Positions 1 through 7,245 of a stretch of 14,112 nt of DNA are shown piece by piece (the first letter of the stretch is position 1; each line of letters starts with the position of its first letter). The notes under the pieces were generated by a model. That model made no database searches. It worked only from the letters and a program-made list of their open reading frames with translations, and was not told where the DNA came from. The stretch spans positions 1 through 14,112 of the forward strand of contig DGWI01000017.1 in NCBI GenBank assembly GCA_002396085.1, written 5' to 3'. The translations under genes were made by a program, and so were the position numbers. This stretch comes from Porphyromonadaceae bacterium UBA4262. GTDB taxonomy: Bacteria; Bacteroidota; Bacteroidia; Bacteroidales; Muribaculaceae.

Positions 1-893
1 TCTTCAAGGGTGTGACCTGGGGAACTAAGGAGAGCCTTGACGCGAAGATTCGCATAAGCAGAATGTTCCATTGGGGCGACCTATACTTCAGGAACGAACA
101 AGAAGGACTTGCGTTCCTCGAGGACATTGCCGTAAGCACCATCCCCGAGACTTGGTCGTTCAAAAACAAACCGACCAGCGTCAATCACCCCATCTTGAAG
201 TCGTACATCGAGAACACACTCGAGGTACTCAAGAATGAGGCAGAGCGGGGCGCCATGAACAAGCTGGTCTATAGTCAAGACGGCAAACACATGGTTTTCA
301 ACACCAACTTGCTTGACAAGTACTTCCACGAGATTCTTATCGTGGTAGAGGTTCGCAAGCAAAAGGACGGCAGCGAAATACTGATGAGCCCGCGCCGCGT
401 CAGGAAAGAACTCGAGCTCCGCAAACTCGGATTCGCACGCGACGTAAAGCCTGAGCAGCCACGGTTCTTTGAAAAGGTGGAAGAGGTAATTTACCAGCCA
501 ACCTGGACCATCGACAAGGACTTTGACAAGTTCACACACATCATCGAAGAACGCCGGCAACGCTTCCCGGTGGAAATGCAATCGGCATCTTCGGATGAGC
601 TTGGGCGCAAGCTGGATGACGCCATCACATTCGCCGTCGCCATTGCCCAACGCAACTACAAGTTCATTGTGCCGATGTACCGCCCACAGACTGGCAAGAT
701 CCAGTTGCTGATGCCCATCTACCTCAAGGGCACCTACAGCAGCAAACCAGACTTTGCGCTCATACTCACTCCCGACAAAGAGAATGAATACTACACGCCC
801 GAGACCATCCTGCCGCTTGATGCCGTGTATCAGAATGCTCGCCTCATCGCCAAACCCGATGACACATGGCTGAATCCTGATACCATCCTTTAG
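1..893 (+). CDS. DUF3825-family protein, 5' end outside window
   Basis: The frame is open from the first bases of the window (codons begin at position 3), so the gene starts upstream and the GTG at 12 is probably internal. About 297 codons are visible, ending in TAG at 891-893. The sequence matches what I recall of the DUF3825 domain. An early segment has LAFLEDIA and PETWSFKN, then PILKSYIENT and, after a charged stretch, FNTNLLDKYF. The end has PDFALILTPD, a YYTPETILPLDAVY block and NARLIAKPDDTWL. In this family the domain often follows an OST-HTH/LOTUS RNA-binding domain; any such domain would lie outside the window. The biochemical role is not established. No signal peptide or membrane segment is visible, so it is likely cytoplasmic. 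A hairpin terminator directly follows, so it is probably not cotranscribed with the next operon. Confidence 0.8.
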   Translation, partial: FKGVTWGTKESLDAKIRISRMFHWGDLYFRNEQEGLAFLEDIAVSTIPETWSFKNKPTSVNHPILKSYIENTLEVLKNEAERGAMNKLVYSQDGKHMVFNTNLLDKYFHEILIVVEVRKQKDGSEILMSPRRVRKELELRKLGFARDVKPEQPRFFEKVEEVIYQPTWTIDKDFDKFTHIIEERRQRFPVEMQSASSDELGRKLDDAITFAVAIAQRNYKFIVPMYRPQTGKIQLLMPIYLKGTYSSKPDFALILTPDKENEYYTPETILPLDAVYQNARLIAKPDDTWLNPDTIL

Positions 894-902
894 GCCTGGA
901 AC

Positions 903-954
903 ACATCGGTTCCTCCCATCGGAATGGTTCCAAATATGGAGGAACCGATGTTTT
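903..954 (+). terminator. Hairpin terminator after the DUF3825 gene
   Basis: A perfect 14-bp stem pairs 903-916 (ACATCGGTTCCTCC) with 938-951, across a 21-base loop that itself contains a small GGAA/TTCC hairpin (921-924 with 928-931). A short T run (951-954) follows. It starts ten bases after the stop codon. The T tail is short, so efficiency is uncertain. Confidence 0.7.
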
Positions 955-966
955 CACCCAAACGCG

Positions 967-996
967 ATTGCCGCTATAAAAATGGCTGTAATTTTG
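967..996 (+). promoter_or_regulatory. Bacteroidetes-type promoter of the helicase operon
   Basis: TAATTTTG at 989-996 matches the Bacteroidetes -7 consensus TAnnTTTG. TTG at 968-970, 18 bases upstream, fits the -33 element. The longer word GTAATTTTGCA (988-998) recurs in the two minus-strand promoters of this window. The predicted 5' leader to the ATG at 1073 is about 70 bases, A-rich, with no strong Shine-Dalgarno sequence. Confidence 0.55.
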
Positions 997-1072
997 CACC
1001 GCAATTCCGAAAGAGTTGACTTAATCAATTAATATTTGAAAACTGATTGTTGAACAAAAAACAAAGAAAGAC

Positions 1073-1519
1073 ATGGCAAATATCGCACTTTCGCTCGTAG
1101 CCGCAAAGGCTTTACCCGCTCTCTCGGGAAGTTCTGTGACCTATAATCCAGAGAAGAACGTCTATCTCACTCTCGGATACACCAGCGCCGCAGGAAACAC
1201 GTACTACCGAGCAATCCGCCTCTCCAAGCGATTGGCTATTTTTTACCATATCGGCGAAGGATATGCTCACACGTTCTTGAATGGCATAACACTATTCGCC
1301 TGGAACGGGCAGAAGGCAGTCATCATCGCCCAGAAGTTCTGGGGTGGGTGCAACTGGCGCTGCTTCAGCGAGCGCTTGGCCAAGGAAGAGAGCATCATCA
1401 TGCTAAAAAACTTCCTCGCAGGTCAAGCCAAGGCGATGGGGGGCATGATTGCCGACAGCGAACTGCTCAGGTTCTCTAGAAGTATGATTGAGGAAACTCA
1501 TCAAAAGCTCCTCGGATAG
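1073..1519 (+). CDS. Small protein of unknown family, paralogue A
   Basis: I do not recognise this 148-aa family. It is clearly homologous to the next gene product. Shared positions include Y36, S38-A39, G41, Y44-Y45 and R49 here, against Y42, S44-A45, G47, Y50-Y51 and R55 in the neighbour. A later W/F-N-G-x-K segment is followed by a QK pair, then an ES-x2-M motif before a helical C-terminus. The first half looks beta-rich with short hydrophobic strands (AIRLSKRLAIFYHI, ITLFAWNG). The second half looks helical. There is no signal peptide or obvious membrane span and no catalytic motif that I recognise. It is the first gene of a three-gene operon, 40 bases before paralogue B. The A-rich leader AAAAAACAAAGAAAG just before the ATG takes the place of a Shine-Dalgarno site. 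Confidence 0.75.
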   Translation: MANIALSLVAAKALPALSGSSVTYNPEKNVYLTLGYTSAAGNTYYRAIRLSKRLAIFYHIGEGYAHTFLNGITLFAWNGQKAVIIAQKFWGGCNWRCFSERLAKEESIIMLKNFLAGQAKAMGGMIADSELLRFSRSMIEETHQKLLG

Positions 1520-1559
1520 CGTGAATAAACAAAATGTGTAACCAAAAAAACGACAAGAA

Positions 1560-2066
1560 ATGGCATCACTGACAAAAGCGATTAACAAGGACATGTTCGA
1601 CAAGATCCTGCCTACCTTTGGCAACCAACGGGTCTTAATGCCAGTGTGGGACGAAGGACAAAAAATGTTTCTCTGCGGAGACTATGAGAGTGCGAGCGGA
1701 CATCGCTATTACATGGGAGTCCGTTTCTGCGACCGCATCGTCATCGTTGAAAAGGTCGGCCTCTTTCACAACTGGACGTATATCGACAGCATTGAAGTTT
1801 ACGCTTTCAACGGGACCAAACTTGTCCTTGTCCAAAAGCGAGACTACGAAAAGACTTTCCGCAGCGAAGAGTTCATCCGTAATGAATCGGTTACGATGGT
1901 GCGAGATTTTATCGAAGGAGTCATTAAAGTTCAAGGGAGCTCGATGACCAAGGACGAAGTTGAATCTCAAGCCAAAAGAATTGTCGAGGGCTGTTACAAA
2001 AGCTTTCTTGACAGCGATTTCAACACAAGACTCACCAAAATCTTACCACAAATAGAGCAAAAATGA
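1560..2066 (+). CDS. Small protein of unknown family, paralogue B
   Basis: This 168-aa protein is a diverged paralogue of the preceding gene product (Y-x-S-A-x-G-x2-YY-x3-R at 42-55, then an AFNGTKLVLVQK strand pair and a NESVTMVRDFIEG helix). It has roughly six more residues before the shared core and a C-terminal tail of about twenty residues (from SDFNTRLTKILPQ) that A lacks. I do not recognise the family and see no signal peptide. Its stop codon overlaps the helicase start as ATGA (2063-2066), so translation of the two is probably coupled and their amounts matched. The pairing of two diverged copies suggests a heterodimer, or two specialised adaptors, for the helicase. That is inference. 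Confidence 0.78.
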   Translation: MASLTKAINKDMFDKILPTFGNQRVLMPVWDEGQKMFLCGDYESASGHRYYMGVRFCDRIVIVEKVGLFHNWTYIDSIEVYAFNGTKLVLVQKRDYEKTFRSEEFIRNESVTMVRDFIEGVIKVQGSSMTKDEVESQAKRIVEGCYKSFLDSDFNTRLTKILPQIEQK

Positions 2067-4117
2067 ATACAGCCATGATACAAATAGACCCTGAGAACCA
2101 TGAGCAGCAACTCGCCTATGATCTTGTTGCCAACACGAACTCCAGTTTCTTCCTCACCGGAAGAGCAGGAACAGGTAAAACTACCTTCCTACAAAACGTG
2201 CAGAAATTTGTTGATAAACAGTTCATCACGTTGGCACCAACCGGTGTCGCCGCCATTCTTGCTGGCGGTGACACCATTCACTCATTCTTCGGTCTTCCGA
2301 TGGATGTGTGCATGCCTGGAACATGTGGAAAAATGGGGCAAGCCAAGATTCTCACCTTGCTGCATGCAGACACCATCATCATAGATGAGGTATCGATGGT
2401 TAGATGTGATGTCATGGATGCCATAGACTACACGATGAGAACAATTCTGAGGAACAATATGCCATTCGGTGGAAAGCAGATGATTTTTGTTGGTGATATG
2501 TTTCAACTACCACCTGTCATCAAATATGGTACAGAAAGAGACATTCTTAGAGATTTATATCAAACCGAAGATTTCTTCTTCTACAAATCAAATGCCGTAA
2601 GGGGGATGAGACTAGTGAAGATAGAGTTCGTGAAACCCTATCGACAAGAAGATGCTGGCTTCCTTAATATCCTTGAACACGTTCGTCTCAACAATGTGAC
2701 GCCCGAGGATATCATGCGCCTTAATCAACGAGTTTCCACACCATCTGAAACTGACGGAGCAATCATTACACTTGTATCTATCAATAAGACAGCTGATGAA
2801 ATAAACCAAAAACGACTAGATGAAATAGATGCTGAAGAGTATGTTTATGAAGGCACTGTAGAGGGCAAGTTTGAGGAGAAACGATTCCCAGTTGAATTGT
2901 ACTTGCGGCTCAAAGTAGGCGCACAAGTTATGTTCACACGGAACGATCAATTTAAAAGGTGGGCTAACGGAACATTAGGCACCGTCTCAAAACTCACAAA
3001 AGAAGAAATTAGCGTAACATTGAACAATGGGCAAACTCATATTGTTCCATGTTGCTCTTGGGAGTCTTATAGTTATGAGTACAATCGAGATGAGCGGAAA
3101 ATTAAGAAGGAACTAACTGGCACTTTTTGCCAATACCCATTGAAACTCGCATGGGCAATAACTGTTCACAAAAGCCAAGGCCTTACATTCGACAAAATGG
3201 CTTTGGACCTGAGCAGAGGCTTGTTTGCAGCAGGGCAACTCTATGTTGCCCTTAGCCGTGTTCGGTTTCTTGATGGTCTTTTCCTCTCAAAGAATGTGAT
3301 ACCACAATATGCACATACGAGCCGCGAAATACTCGACTATGCTAGTGGGTATAACAATGTGAAGCAAATTGAGAATGAGATTGAAAGCGGTAAAGCCGTC
3401 AATTGCGCTCTTCAACAACATAACTATGACGAGGCTGCAAAACAGTATTTACTACTTGTCGCAAGAAAGGCAGCGACTGGCGATATTAAAGAAGCGATCC
3501 AACAATCCAAGAGATTATTGGATATTCTAGTATGCGATGAACATTTGTTTGGATCAATTACTGAGATTCCACATTGCATTTTACATGGAAATCACTGGTC
3601 GTCGAATTTTCTTACTGCTCTGCTAAATCTATATGCCAATAAGTACGAAGAAGCACTGTGGTACTCAGAAAGAGTTCTTACGGTACATCTATGCCCTGAG
3701 GTTTTATATATTAAGTCTAGAGCATTAACAAAATTGGGCAAATATCGAGAAGCCGATGAAGTAAATTGTCAATTAGCGAGCGTTTTTGACATGGCTACTC
3801 CTGACGCAAAAGTGCTTTACATGATTGCAATGCTCAATGAAATGCATGTGGGAGAACCTGGCTTAGATTTGATGAAAAGACTCGTGGAAATCCGGCCTAG
3901 GTATAATGGAGGGATACTCGCTATGCGTAAATTGATGAAGAACAAAAACCTCACACTCAAGCATTCGTCGGGAGCATTTTGTGAACTTGTTGATATGTTC
4001 AATTCAGATGTGAGCGACGAGGAGTTTATGAGCCTTTTAATTGAGTGTAGAGAGAAATCTGCTAGGTCTGTTTCATACTTAATCAGATGCATCAAAAAAC
4101 AGGAATTCAACCAGTAA
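2063..4117 (+). CDS. Pif1-like SF1 helicase with TPR-like C-terminal extension
   Basis: This 684-aa protein has the Pif1/RecD-type helicase signature: Walker A GRAGTGKT at 33-40, motif Ia APTGVAA followed by TIHSFFGLP, motif II DEVS beginning at D108-E109, motif III GDMFQLPP at 144-151, TVHKSQG at 367-373, and motif VI YVALSRVR at 394-401. These predict an ATP-driven 5'-to-3' DNA (or DNA/RNA hybrid) helicase in the cytoplasm. From about residue 430 the protein changes to amphipathic helices resembling tetratricopeptide repeats, for example the NKYEEALWYSERVL and GKYREADEVNCQLA segments. These probably bind a partner protein. The start is the ATG in the ATGA overlap with paralogue B. Base composition is visibly more AT-rich than the SusD and BspA genes. 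Its role could be DNA repair, replication-fork or G-quadruplex processing, or defence; the sequence does not decide. Confidence 0.9.
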   Translation: MNTAMIQIDPENHEQQLAYDLVANTNSSFFLTGRAGTGKTTFLQNVQKFVDKQFITLAPTGVAAILAGGDTIHSFFGLPMDVCMPGTCGKMGQAKILTLLHADTIIIDEVSMVRCDVMDAIDYTMRTILRNNMPFGGKQMIFVGDMFQLPPVIKYGTERDILRDLYQTEDFFFYKSNAVRGMRLVKIEFVKPYRQEDAGFLNILEHVRLNNVTPEDIMRLNQRVSTPSETDGAIITLVSINKTADEINQKRLDEIDAEEYVYEGTVEGKFEEKRFPVELYLRLKVGAQVMFTRNDQFKRWANGTLGTVSKLTKEEISVTLNNGQTHIVPCCSWESYSYEYNRDERKIKKELTGTFCQYPLKLAWAITVHKSQGLTFDKMALDLSRGLFAAGQLYVALSRVRFLDGLFLSKNVIPQYAHTSREILDYASGYNNVKQIENEIESGKAVNCALQQHNYDEAAKQYLLLVARKAATGDIKEAIQQSKRLLDILVCDEHLFGSITEIPHCILHGNHWSSNFLTALLNLYANKYEEALWYSERVLTVHLCPEVLYIKSRALTKLGKYREADEVNCQLASVFDMATPDAKVLYMIAMLNEMHVGEPGLDLMKRLVEIRPRYNGGILAMRKLMKNKNLTLKHSSGAFCELVDMFNSDVSDEEFMSLLIECREKSARSVSYLIRCIKKQEFNQ

Positions 4118-4146
4118 ACGGCTAGGGTCACTTCCTCATTGAGGAC

Positions 4147-4186
4147 AAACTGATGATGAATGCAGTGTATTTCAGATTCAGTTTTT
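4147..4186 (+). terminator. Possible terminator after the helicase operon
   Basis: AAACTGA (4147-4153) pairs with TCAGTTT (4178-4184), and the T run extends to 4186. The loop is about 24 bases and can form inner pairs. A smaller hairpin (TCCTC/GAGGA, 4133-4145) lies just before it. The stem is only 7 bp, so this is tentative. Confidence 0.35.
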
Positions 4187-4233
4187 AAATGGTTGACGAA
4201 TCCTTTTCGGATTGAAAATCCTGATACTCAATG

Positions 4234-4256
4234 CGGTCGGGTTGGCAACTCGACCG
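4234..4256. other. Near-perfect hairpin upstream of the interrupted small frame
   Basis: CGGTCGGGTTG (4234-4244) pairs with CAACTCGACCG (4246-4256) with one G-T wobble. An 11-bp stem around a single central base would in practice open to a small loop. No T run follows. A weaker AATCC/GGATT hairpin sits at 4199-4213. Either could be a leader structure or repeat remnant. Confidence 0.4.
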
Positions 4257-4282
4257 AACGGGGACGGGGAGGTTGCTTGGAT

Positions 4283-4540
4283 ATGATGACGATGAAGCGT
4301 GAGATGAGGAAAAGATTGATGATGGCCGTGGGGGGTGCTTTGCTGCTTGTCGGGAAGGCGCTGTGGGTGGTGTGCGGCACGTAGGGACATGGCGGTGCTA
4401 GCCGCGAGCGGAGCGAGATCGTGCGGCGGGCCAACTACCTAGTGGCGAAGGTGGCGACAACGCCCATCGGACTGCTGCATGAGATGCCCGACGCGATTGA
4501 TTTCCAGTTTCGTGCGCTAGCCTCGCAATCATGGCTGTGA
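4283..4540 (+). pseudogene. Small reading frame interrupted by one in-frame TAG
   Basis: A GGGGAGG Shine-Dalgarno-like sequence (4266-4272) precedes ATG at 4283. The frame encodes a basic start (MKREMRKRL) and one hydrophobic stretch (MAVGGALLLVGKALWVV), then meets TAG at 4382-4384. Reading on in the same frame stays open for 51 more codons to TGA at 4538-4540. That part contains NYLVAKVATTPIGLLHEMPD and DAIDFQFRALA, which look protein-like. The first part alone would be a 33-aa peptide with one membrane span. The TAG lies inside the word GTAGGGAC (4381-4388) that also ends the REPIN-like elements elsewhere in this window. The last 12 bases overlap the end of the convergent methyltransferase gene. 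It may be a decayed small membrane-protein gene, a genuine 33-aa peptide plus chance frame, or non-coding DNA. I do not recognise the family. Confidence 0.35.
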
Positions 4541-5305
4541 TGCGCCGAGGGTGTGGCGCATCAGTTCGCTCACGGTGATGGCGGCGGCGACTCCCACGTT
4601 GAGCGACTCGCTGCCCTGTCCCTGATGGGGCGCGGCGGGGATGAGCAGGCGGTGGGTGACACGCGCCGCAACCTTTGCCCCGATGCCCTTGCCCTCGTTG
4701 CCGAAGACGACGAAGCCTCGTGGTTCGAGCGTCTGGGCGTAGATGTTGTCGCCGTCGAGGAAGGTGCCATAGATGGGCAGGTCGGCATAGTCGTCAAACA
4801 AGTCTTCAAGATCCTGATAATGCACCTTGACGCGCGAGATGGCTCCCATGGTGGCTTGCACCACCTTGTGGTTGTAGACGTCGACCGACGTGGGATTGGC
4901 AAAGATGTTGCCGATGCCATACCAGTCGGCGAGGCGGATAATGGTGCCCAGGTTGCCCGGGTCCTGAATGTTGTCAAGCACGATGTTCAGTCCATGGCGC
5001 ACCTCGTCGGGCGCCACCGTGCGCTCGGGTATCTCGTAGATGGCCATCACATCGCTGGGCGTGGAGAACTGCGACATGCGTGCCATTTGCCCCTTGGGGG
5101 CAAGGACCAGTTTGTCGTAGTGGCTGGCGTTGCCGCACTGCTCGTACCATGCCCTGGTGGCAATCAGATAGCGGCACCTGAAAGCGTCCCACGTGTCGCG
5201 CACACACTTGGTTCCCTCGGCCACAAACAGTCTCTCGTCGTCGCGGTTCTTCTTCATGGCCAGCGACCGCACCAGCTTGATGATGCCATTGTTGATGTCT
5301 TGCAT
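4529..5305 (-). CDS. TrmH/SpoU-family RNA 2'-O-methyltransferase
   Basis: This 258-aa protein has the three SPOUT (trefoil-knot) signatures of the TrmH/SpoU family. Motif 1 is DNIQDPGNLGTIIRLADW from about residue 110, motif 2 is VVFGNEGKGIG around 200, and motif 3 is SESLNVGVAAA around 233. It would use S-adenosylmethionine to methylate a ribose 2'-OH in rRNA or tRNA in the cytoplasm. The N-terminal 90 residues (VRSLAMKKNRDDERLFVAEG) match the SpoU substrate-binding domain found in RlmB- and TsnR-like enzymes. Length is normal for the family. The start is set by ATG at 5305, preceded by GGAG and a strong promoter only about 17 bases upstream, so the 5' leader is very short. The target nucleotide cannot be read from sequence, so no symbol is given. 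It is divergent from the SusD-like gene. Confidence 0.92.
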   Translation of the reverse strand: MQDINNGIIKLVRSLAMKKNRDDERLFVAEGTKCVRDTWDAFRCRYLIATRAWYEQCGNASHYDKLVLAPKGQMARMSQFSTPSDVMAIYEIPERTVAPDEVRHGLNIVLDNIQDPGNLGTIIRLADWYGIGNIFANPTSVDVYNHKVVQATMGAISRVKVHYQDLEDLFDDYADLPIYGTFLDGDNIYAQTLEPRGFVVFGNEGKGIGAKVAARVTHRLLIPAAPHQGQGSESLNVGVAAAITVSELMRHTLGASQP

Positions 5306-5321
5306 AACTCCTATTTTTGTG

Positions 5322-5353
5322 CAAAATTACTGCAAACTCACCGAAACGCCAAA
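5322..5353 (-). promoter_or_regulatory. Promoter of the RNA methyltransferase gene
   Basis: On the minus strand TTTG (complement of 5350-5353) lies 20 bases before TAATTTTG (complement of 5322-5329), a full match to the Bacteroidetes -33/-7 consensus and spacing. The 14-base word TGCAAAATTACTGC (plus strand, 5320-5333) recurs exactly at 13607-13620 before the BspA-like gene. Transcription would start about ten bases before the ATG. Confidence 0.7.
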
Positions 5354-5423
5354 TTTATTTGAGAAACGCAGCGTAATTTATCCAACATTACTGCAAACCG
5401 AGCGAAATACAAAATGAGAAACG
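5326..5423. repeat. Imperfect direct repeat, period about 61 bp
   Basis: ATTACTGCAAAC occurs at 5326-5337 and again at 5387-5398. In both copies it is followed by a CCGAAAC- or GCGAAAT-like stretch and then TGAGAAACG (5360-5368 and 5415-5423). The first copy overlaps the methyltransferase promoter; the second lies between the divergent promoters. It may be a duplicated promoter region or regulator site. Confidence 0.55.
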
Positions 5424-5466
5424 AAGTTTTTTTGTCATTTTTGCTGTCAGACTTTAATATTTTTAC

Positions 5467-5474
5467 TATCTTTG
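5467..5474 (+). promoter_or_regulatory. -7 box of the dockerin-SusD gene
   Basis: TATCTTTG matches TAnnTTTG and continues as CA, like the other promoters here. TTTG at 5440-5443 is 23 bases upstream, slightly far for a -33 element, so only the -7 box is claimed. A run of seven or more T at 5427-5433 lies upstream. The leader to the ATG at 5506 would be about 25 bases and AT-rich. Confidence 0.5.
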
Positions 5475-5505
5475 CAAATTATTAATCAATTCAATACTTT
5501 TAACT

Positions 5506-7182
5506 ATGATACTCAGAAGACTATTAATCATTTGTGCGGTCATGGCAATGGGTTTTGCCACCGCAAGTGCTGAGATTCGTGGCGATGCCAATGGCGACGG
5601 CAGAGTTGACGTCTCGGACGTGAATATCATCATCAACATGATGCTGGGCAAAGCCGAGGTTACTGATGCCGGCGATGCCAATCATGATGGCAGGGTCGAT
5701 GTCTCCGATGTCAACTATGTCATCAATGTCATGTTGGGCAAGATCACTCCCAAGACCTTTGAGACGATGGATGAACTCTATCAGGGCATCAACGCGTGCG
5801 GCGACGCGATGATGAAGCAGTACCTCCTGACCCAGGGCATGAGTGGCGAGGGGTGCATCATGATGTGGTATGGCAACTATCCCGGCCAAGACTTTTTCTT
5901 CAACTATCCGAACCAGGCATTGCTCGTCAACCAGGACGTTCACGACACCCCCGACAGCAGGTACAGTTATTACCCCTGGTACTATTATTATGGCCTCATC
6001 GCACTGGCCAACAAGGTGATTGTGCACTACGACGAGCCCGAGGGCTATGAGAACCAAAAGCTGTTTGTCAAGGCTCAGGCACTCACCTATCGTGCCTACG
6101 CCTACACGATGCTCGCACAGCTCTATGCCAAGCGGTGGGTCGACTCGCAGGACGGCGCATCGTCGGGCGTGGTGTTGCGGCTCGACGAGTCGACCGACGA
6201 ACTGCCGGTGGCCACGCTTGCCGAGACCTACGCACAGATCTACCGCGACCTCGACGAGGCCTTGGTGGCCTATCAGCAGTCGGGGCGCTCACGCGTGTTC
6301 ACCGACGACTTTTACCAGTTCTATCTGCCTGACGACGACGTGGCCCATGCTGTCTATGCCCGTGCGGCACTGGCTCGCAACGACTGGAGCACCGCCTCGC
6401 TGCATGCGCTGCTGGCACGGCAGAACCACCCGCTGATGGACAACTTCACGCTGCGCACCACCGGTTTCTGCACCGCCAACAGCGAGTGGATCTGGGGCGG
6501 GCAGCGCAACGATCAACTCTATTATTACAGTTACCATGCCTACATCGGCTATAACTCTAGTGCTAATAACGCGCGAACATATCCCAAGTGCATCAGCCGC
6601 GAGTTGTTCAACAAGATTCCCGCCACCGATGTGCGCCGCCAGTGGTGGCTCGACCCCGCGGGATATGACTACAACACCGCTAATGGCCGTGCCGAAAGAG
6701 GGTCGGAACTCGACACCGATGCGCGTGCGGCGCATCCCGACTTGCATGAGAATGCCTACGTCTATGCATACATGCAGTGGAAGGTGCGCACCGTCGAGCA
6801 GCCCGGCATCGCCGACCTGTGCTACATCCGTGCCTCCGAGATGCTGCTCATCCAGGCCGAGGCGCAGTGCATGCTCGGCAACGATGCCGTGGCAAGCAGT
6901 CTGCTCTGGACACTCAACTGCCAGAGCGGCCGCGACCCGCAGTATTCGTGCAACAAAACCGGCACCGAACTGCTCGACGAGATCAAACTCTATCGCCGCA
7001 TCGAGTTGTGGGGCGAGGGATTTGACTGGTTCGACCTCAAGCGCTGGAAGGACACCCTGGTGCGACACACCTATGAGGACGGCGGCAACTTCATCACCGA
7101 CTTTGCTGTCACCATCGCGCCTGACGAGAAGAACGAGTGGACCTTCCAGATTCCCAACCCCGAGGTCCTGCCACAAGAGTGA
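5506..7182 (+). CDS. SusD/RagB-family protein with N-terminal dockerin-like module
   Basis: This 558-aa exported protein has three parts. Residues 1-22 are a signal peptide (basic MILRR, hydrophobic core, ATASA before E23). Residues 26-79 are two dockerin-like calcium loops, DANGDGRVDVSDVN at 27-40 and DANHDGRVDVSDVN at 57-70, each followed by a hydrophobic helix ending LGK. The rest is a SusD/RagB fold, shown by AQALTYRAYAYTMLAQLY from about 190, YIRASEMLLIQAEAQ from about 440, and RRIELWGEGFDWFDLKRW near 497-514. It ends with a WTFQIPNPE block. SusD proteins normally bind glycans or peptides at the outer-membrane surface as the lid of a SusC transporter and are lipoproteins. Here no lipobox cysteine follows the signal peptide (C10 lies inside the hydrophobic core), and no SusC gene is adjacent. 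The dockerin may replace the lipid as the means of attachment. SusD identity is firm; attachment by dockerin is inference. Confidence 0.88.
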   Translation: MILRRLLIICAVMAMGFATASAEIRGDANGDGRVDVSDVNIIINMMLGKAEVTDAGDANHDGRVDVSDVNYVINVMLGKITPKTFETMDELYQGINACGDAMMKQYLLTQGMSGEGCIMMWYGNYPGQDFFFNYPNQALLVNQDVHDTPDSRYSYYPWYYYYGLIALANKVIVHYDEPEGYENQKLFVKAQALTYRAYAYTMLAQLYAKRWVDSQDGASSGVVLRLDESTDELPVATLAETYAQIYRDLDEALVAYQQSGRSRVFTDDFYQFYLPDDDVAHAVYARAALARNDWSTASLHALLARQNHPLMDNFTLRTTGFCTANSEWIWGGQRNDQLYYYSYHAYIGYNSSANNARTYPKCISRELFNKIPATDVRRQWWLDPAGYDYNTANGRAERGSELDTDARAAHPDLHENAYVYAYMQWKVRTVEQPGIADLCYIRASEMLLIQAEAQCMLGNDAVASSLLWTLNCQSGRDPQYSCNKTGTELLDEIKLYRRIELWGEGFDWFDLKRWKDTLVRHTYEDGGNFITDFAVTIAPDEKNEWTFQIPNPEVLPQE

Positions 7183-7198
7183 CCTATCCTGTCAATTA

Positions 7199-7222
7199 TT
7201 TAGCTACTCTTCAGTAGTTAAA
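7199..7222 (+). terminator. Hairpin 17 bases after the SusD-like stop codon
   Basis: TTTAGCTACT (7199-7208) pairs with AGTAGTTAAA (7213-7222) with one G-T wobble and a 4-base loop. It lacks a T run, so it may stabilise the mRNA end or terminate only weakly, with the larger palindrome at 7286-7337 as the main stop. Confidence 0.4.
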
Positions 7223-7245
7223 TGAGTTAAGGAGTGGGTAGCGGT

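Noticed and set aside
4553..5362. A 269-codon plus-strand frame opposite the methyltransferase
   Set aside because: The minus-strand frame carries all three SPOUT motifs; the plus-strand product has none.
5530..5537. C10 of the SusD-like protein as a lipoprotein cysteine
   Set aside because: LIIC lacks the small residue expected before the cysteine, lies too close to the N-terminus, and a good signal-peptidase I site (ATASA) follows.
6289..7176. 295-codon minus-strand frame opposite the SusD-like gene
   Set aside because: Antisense shadow; SusD motifs are on the plus strand and the minus product shows none.
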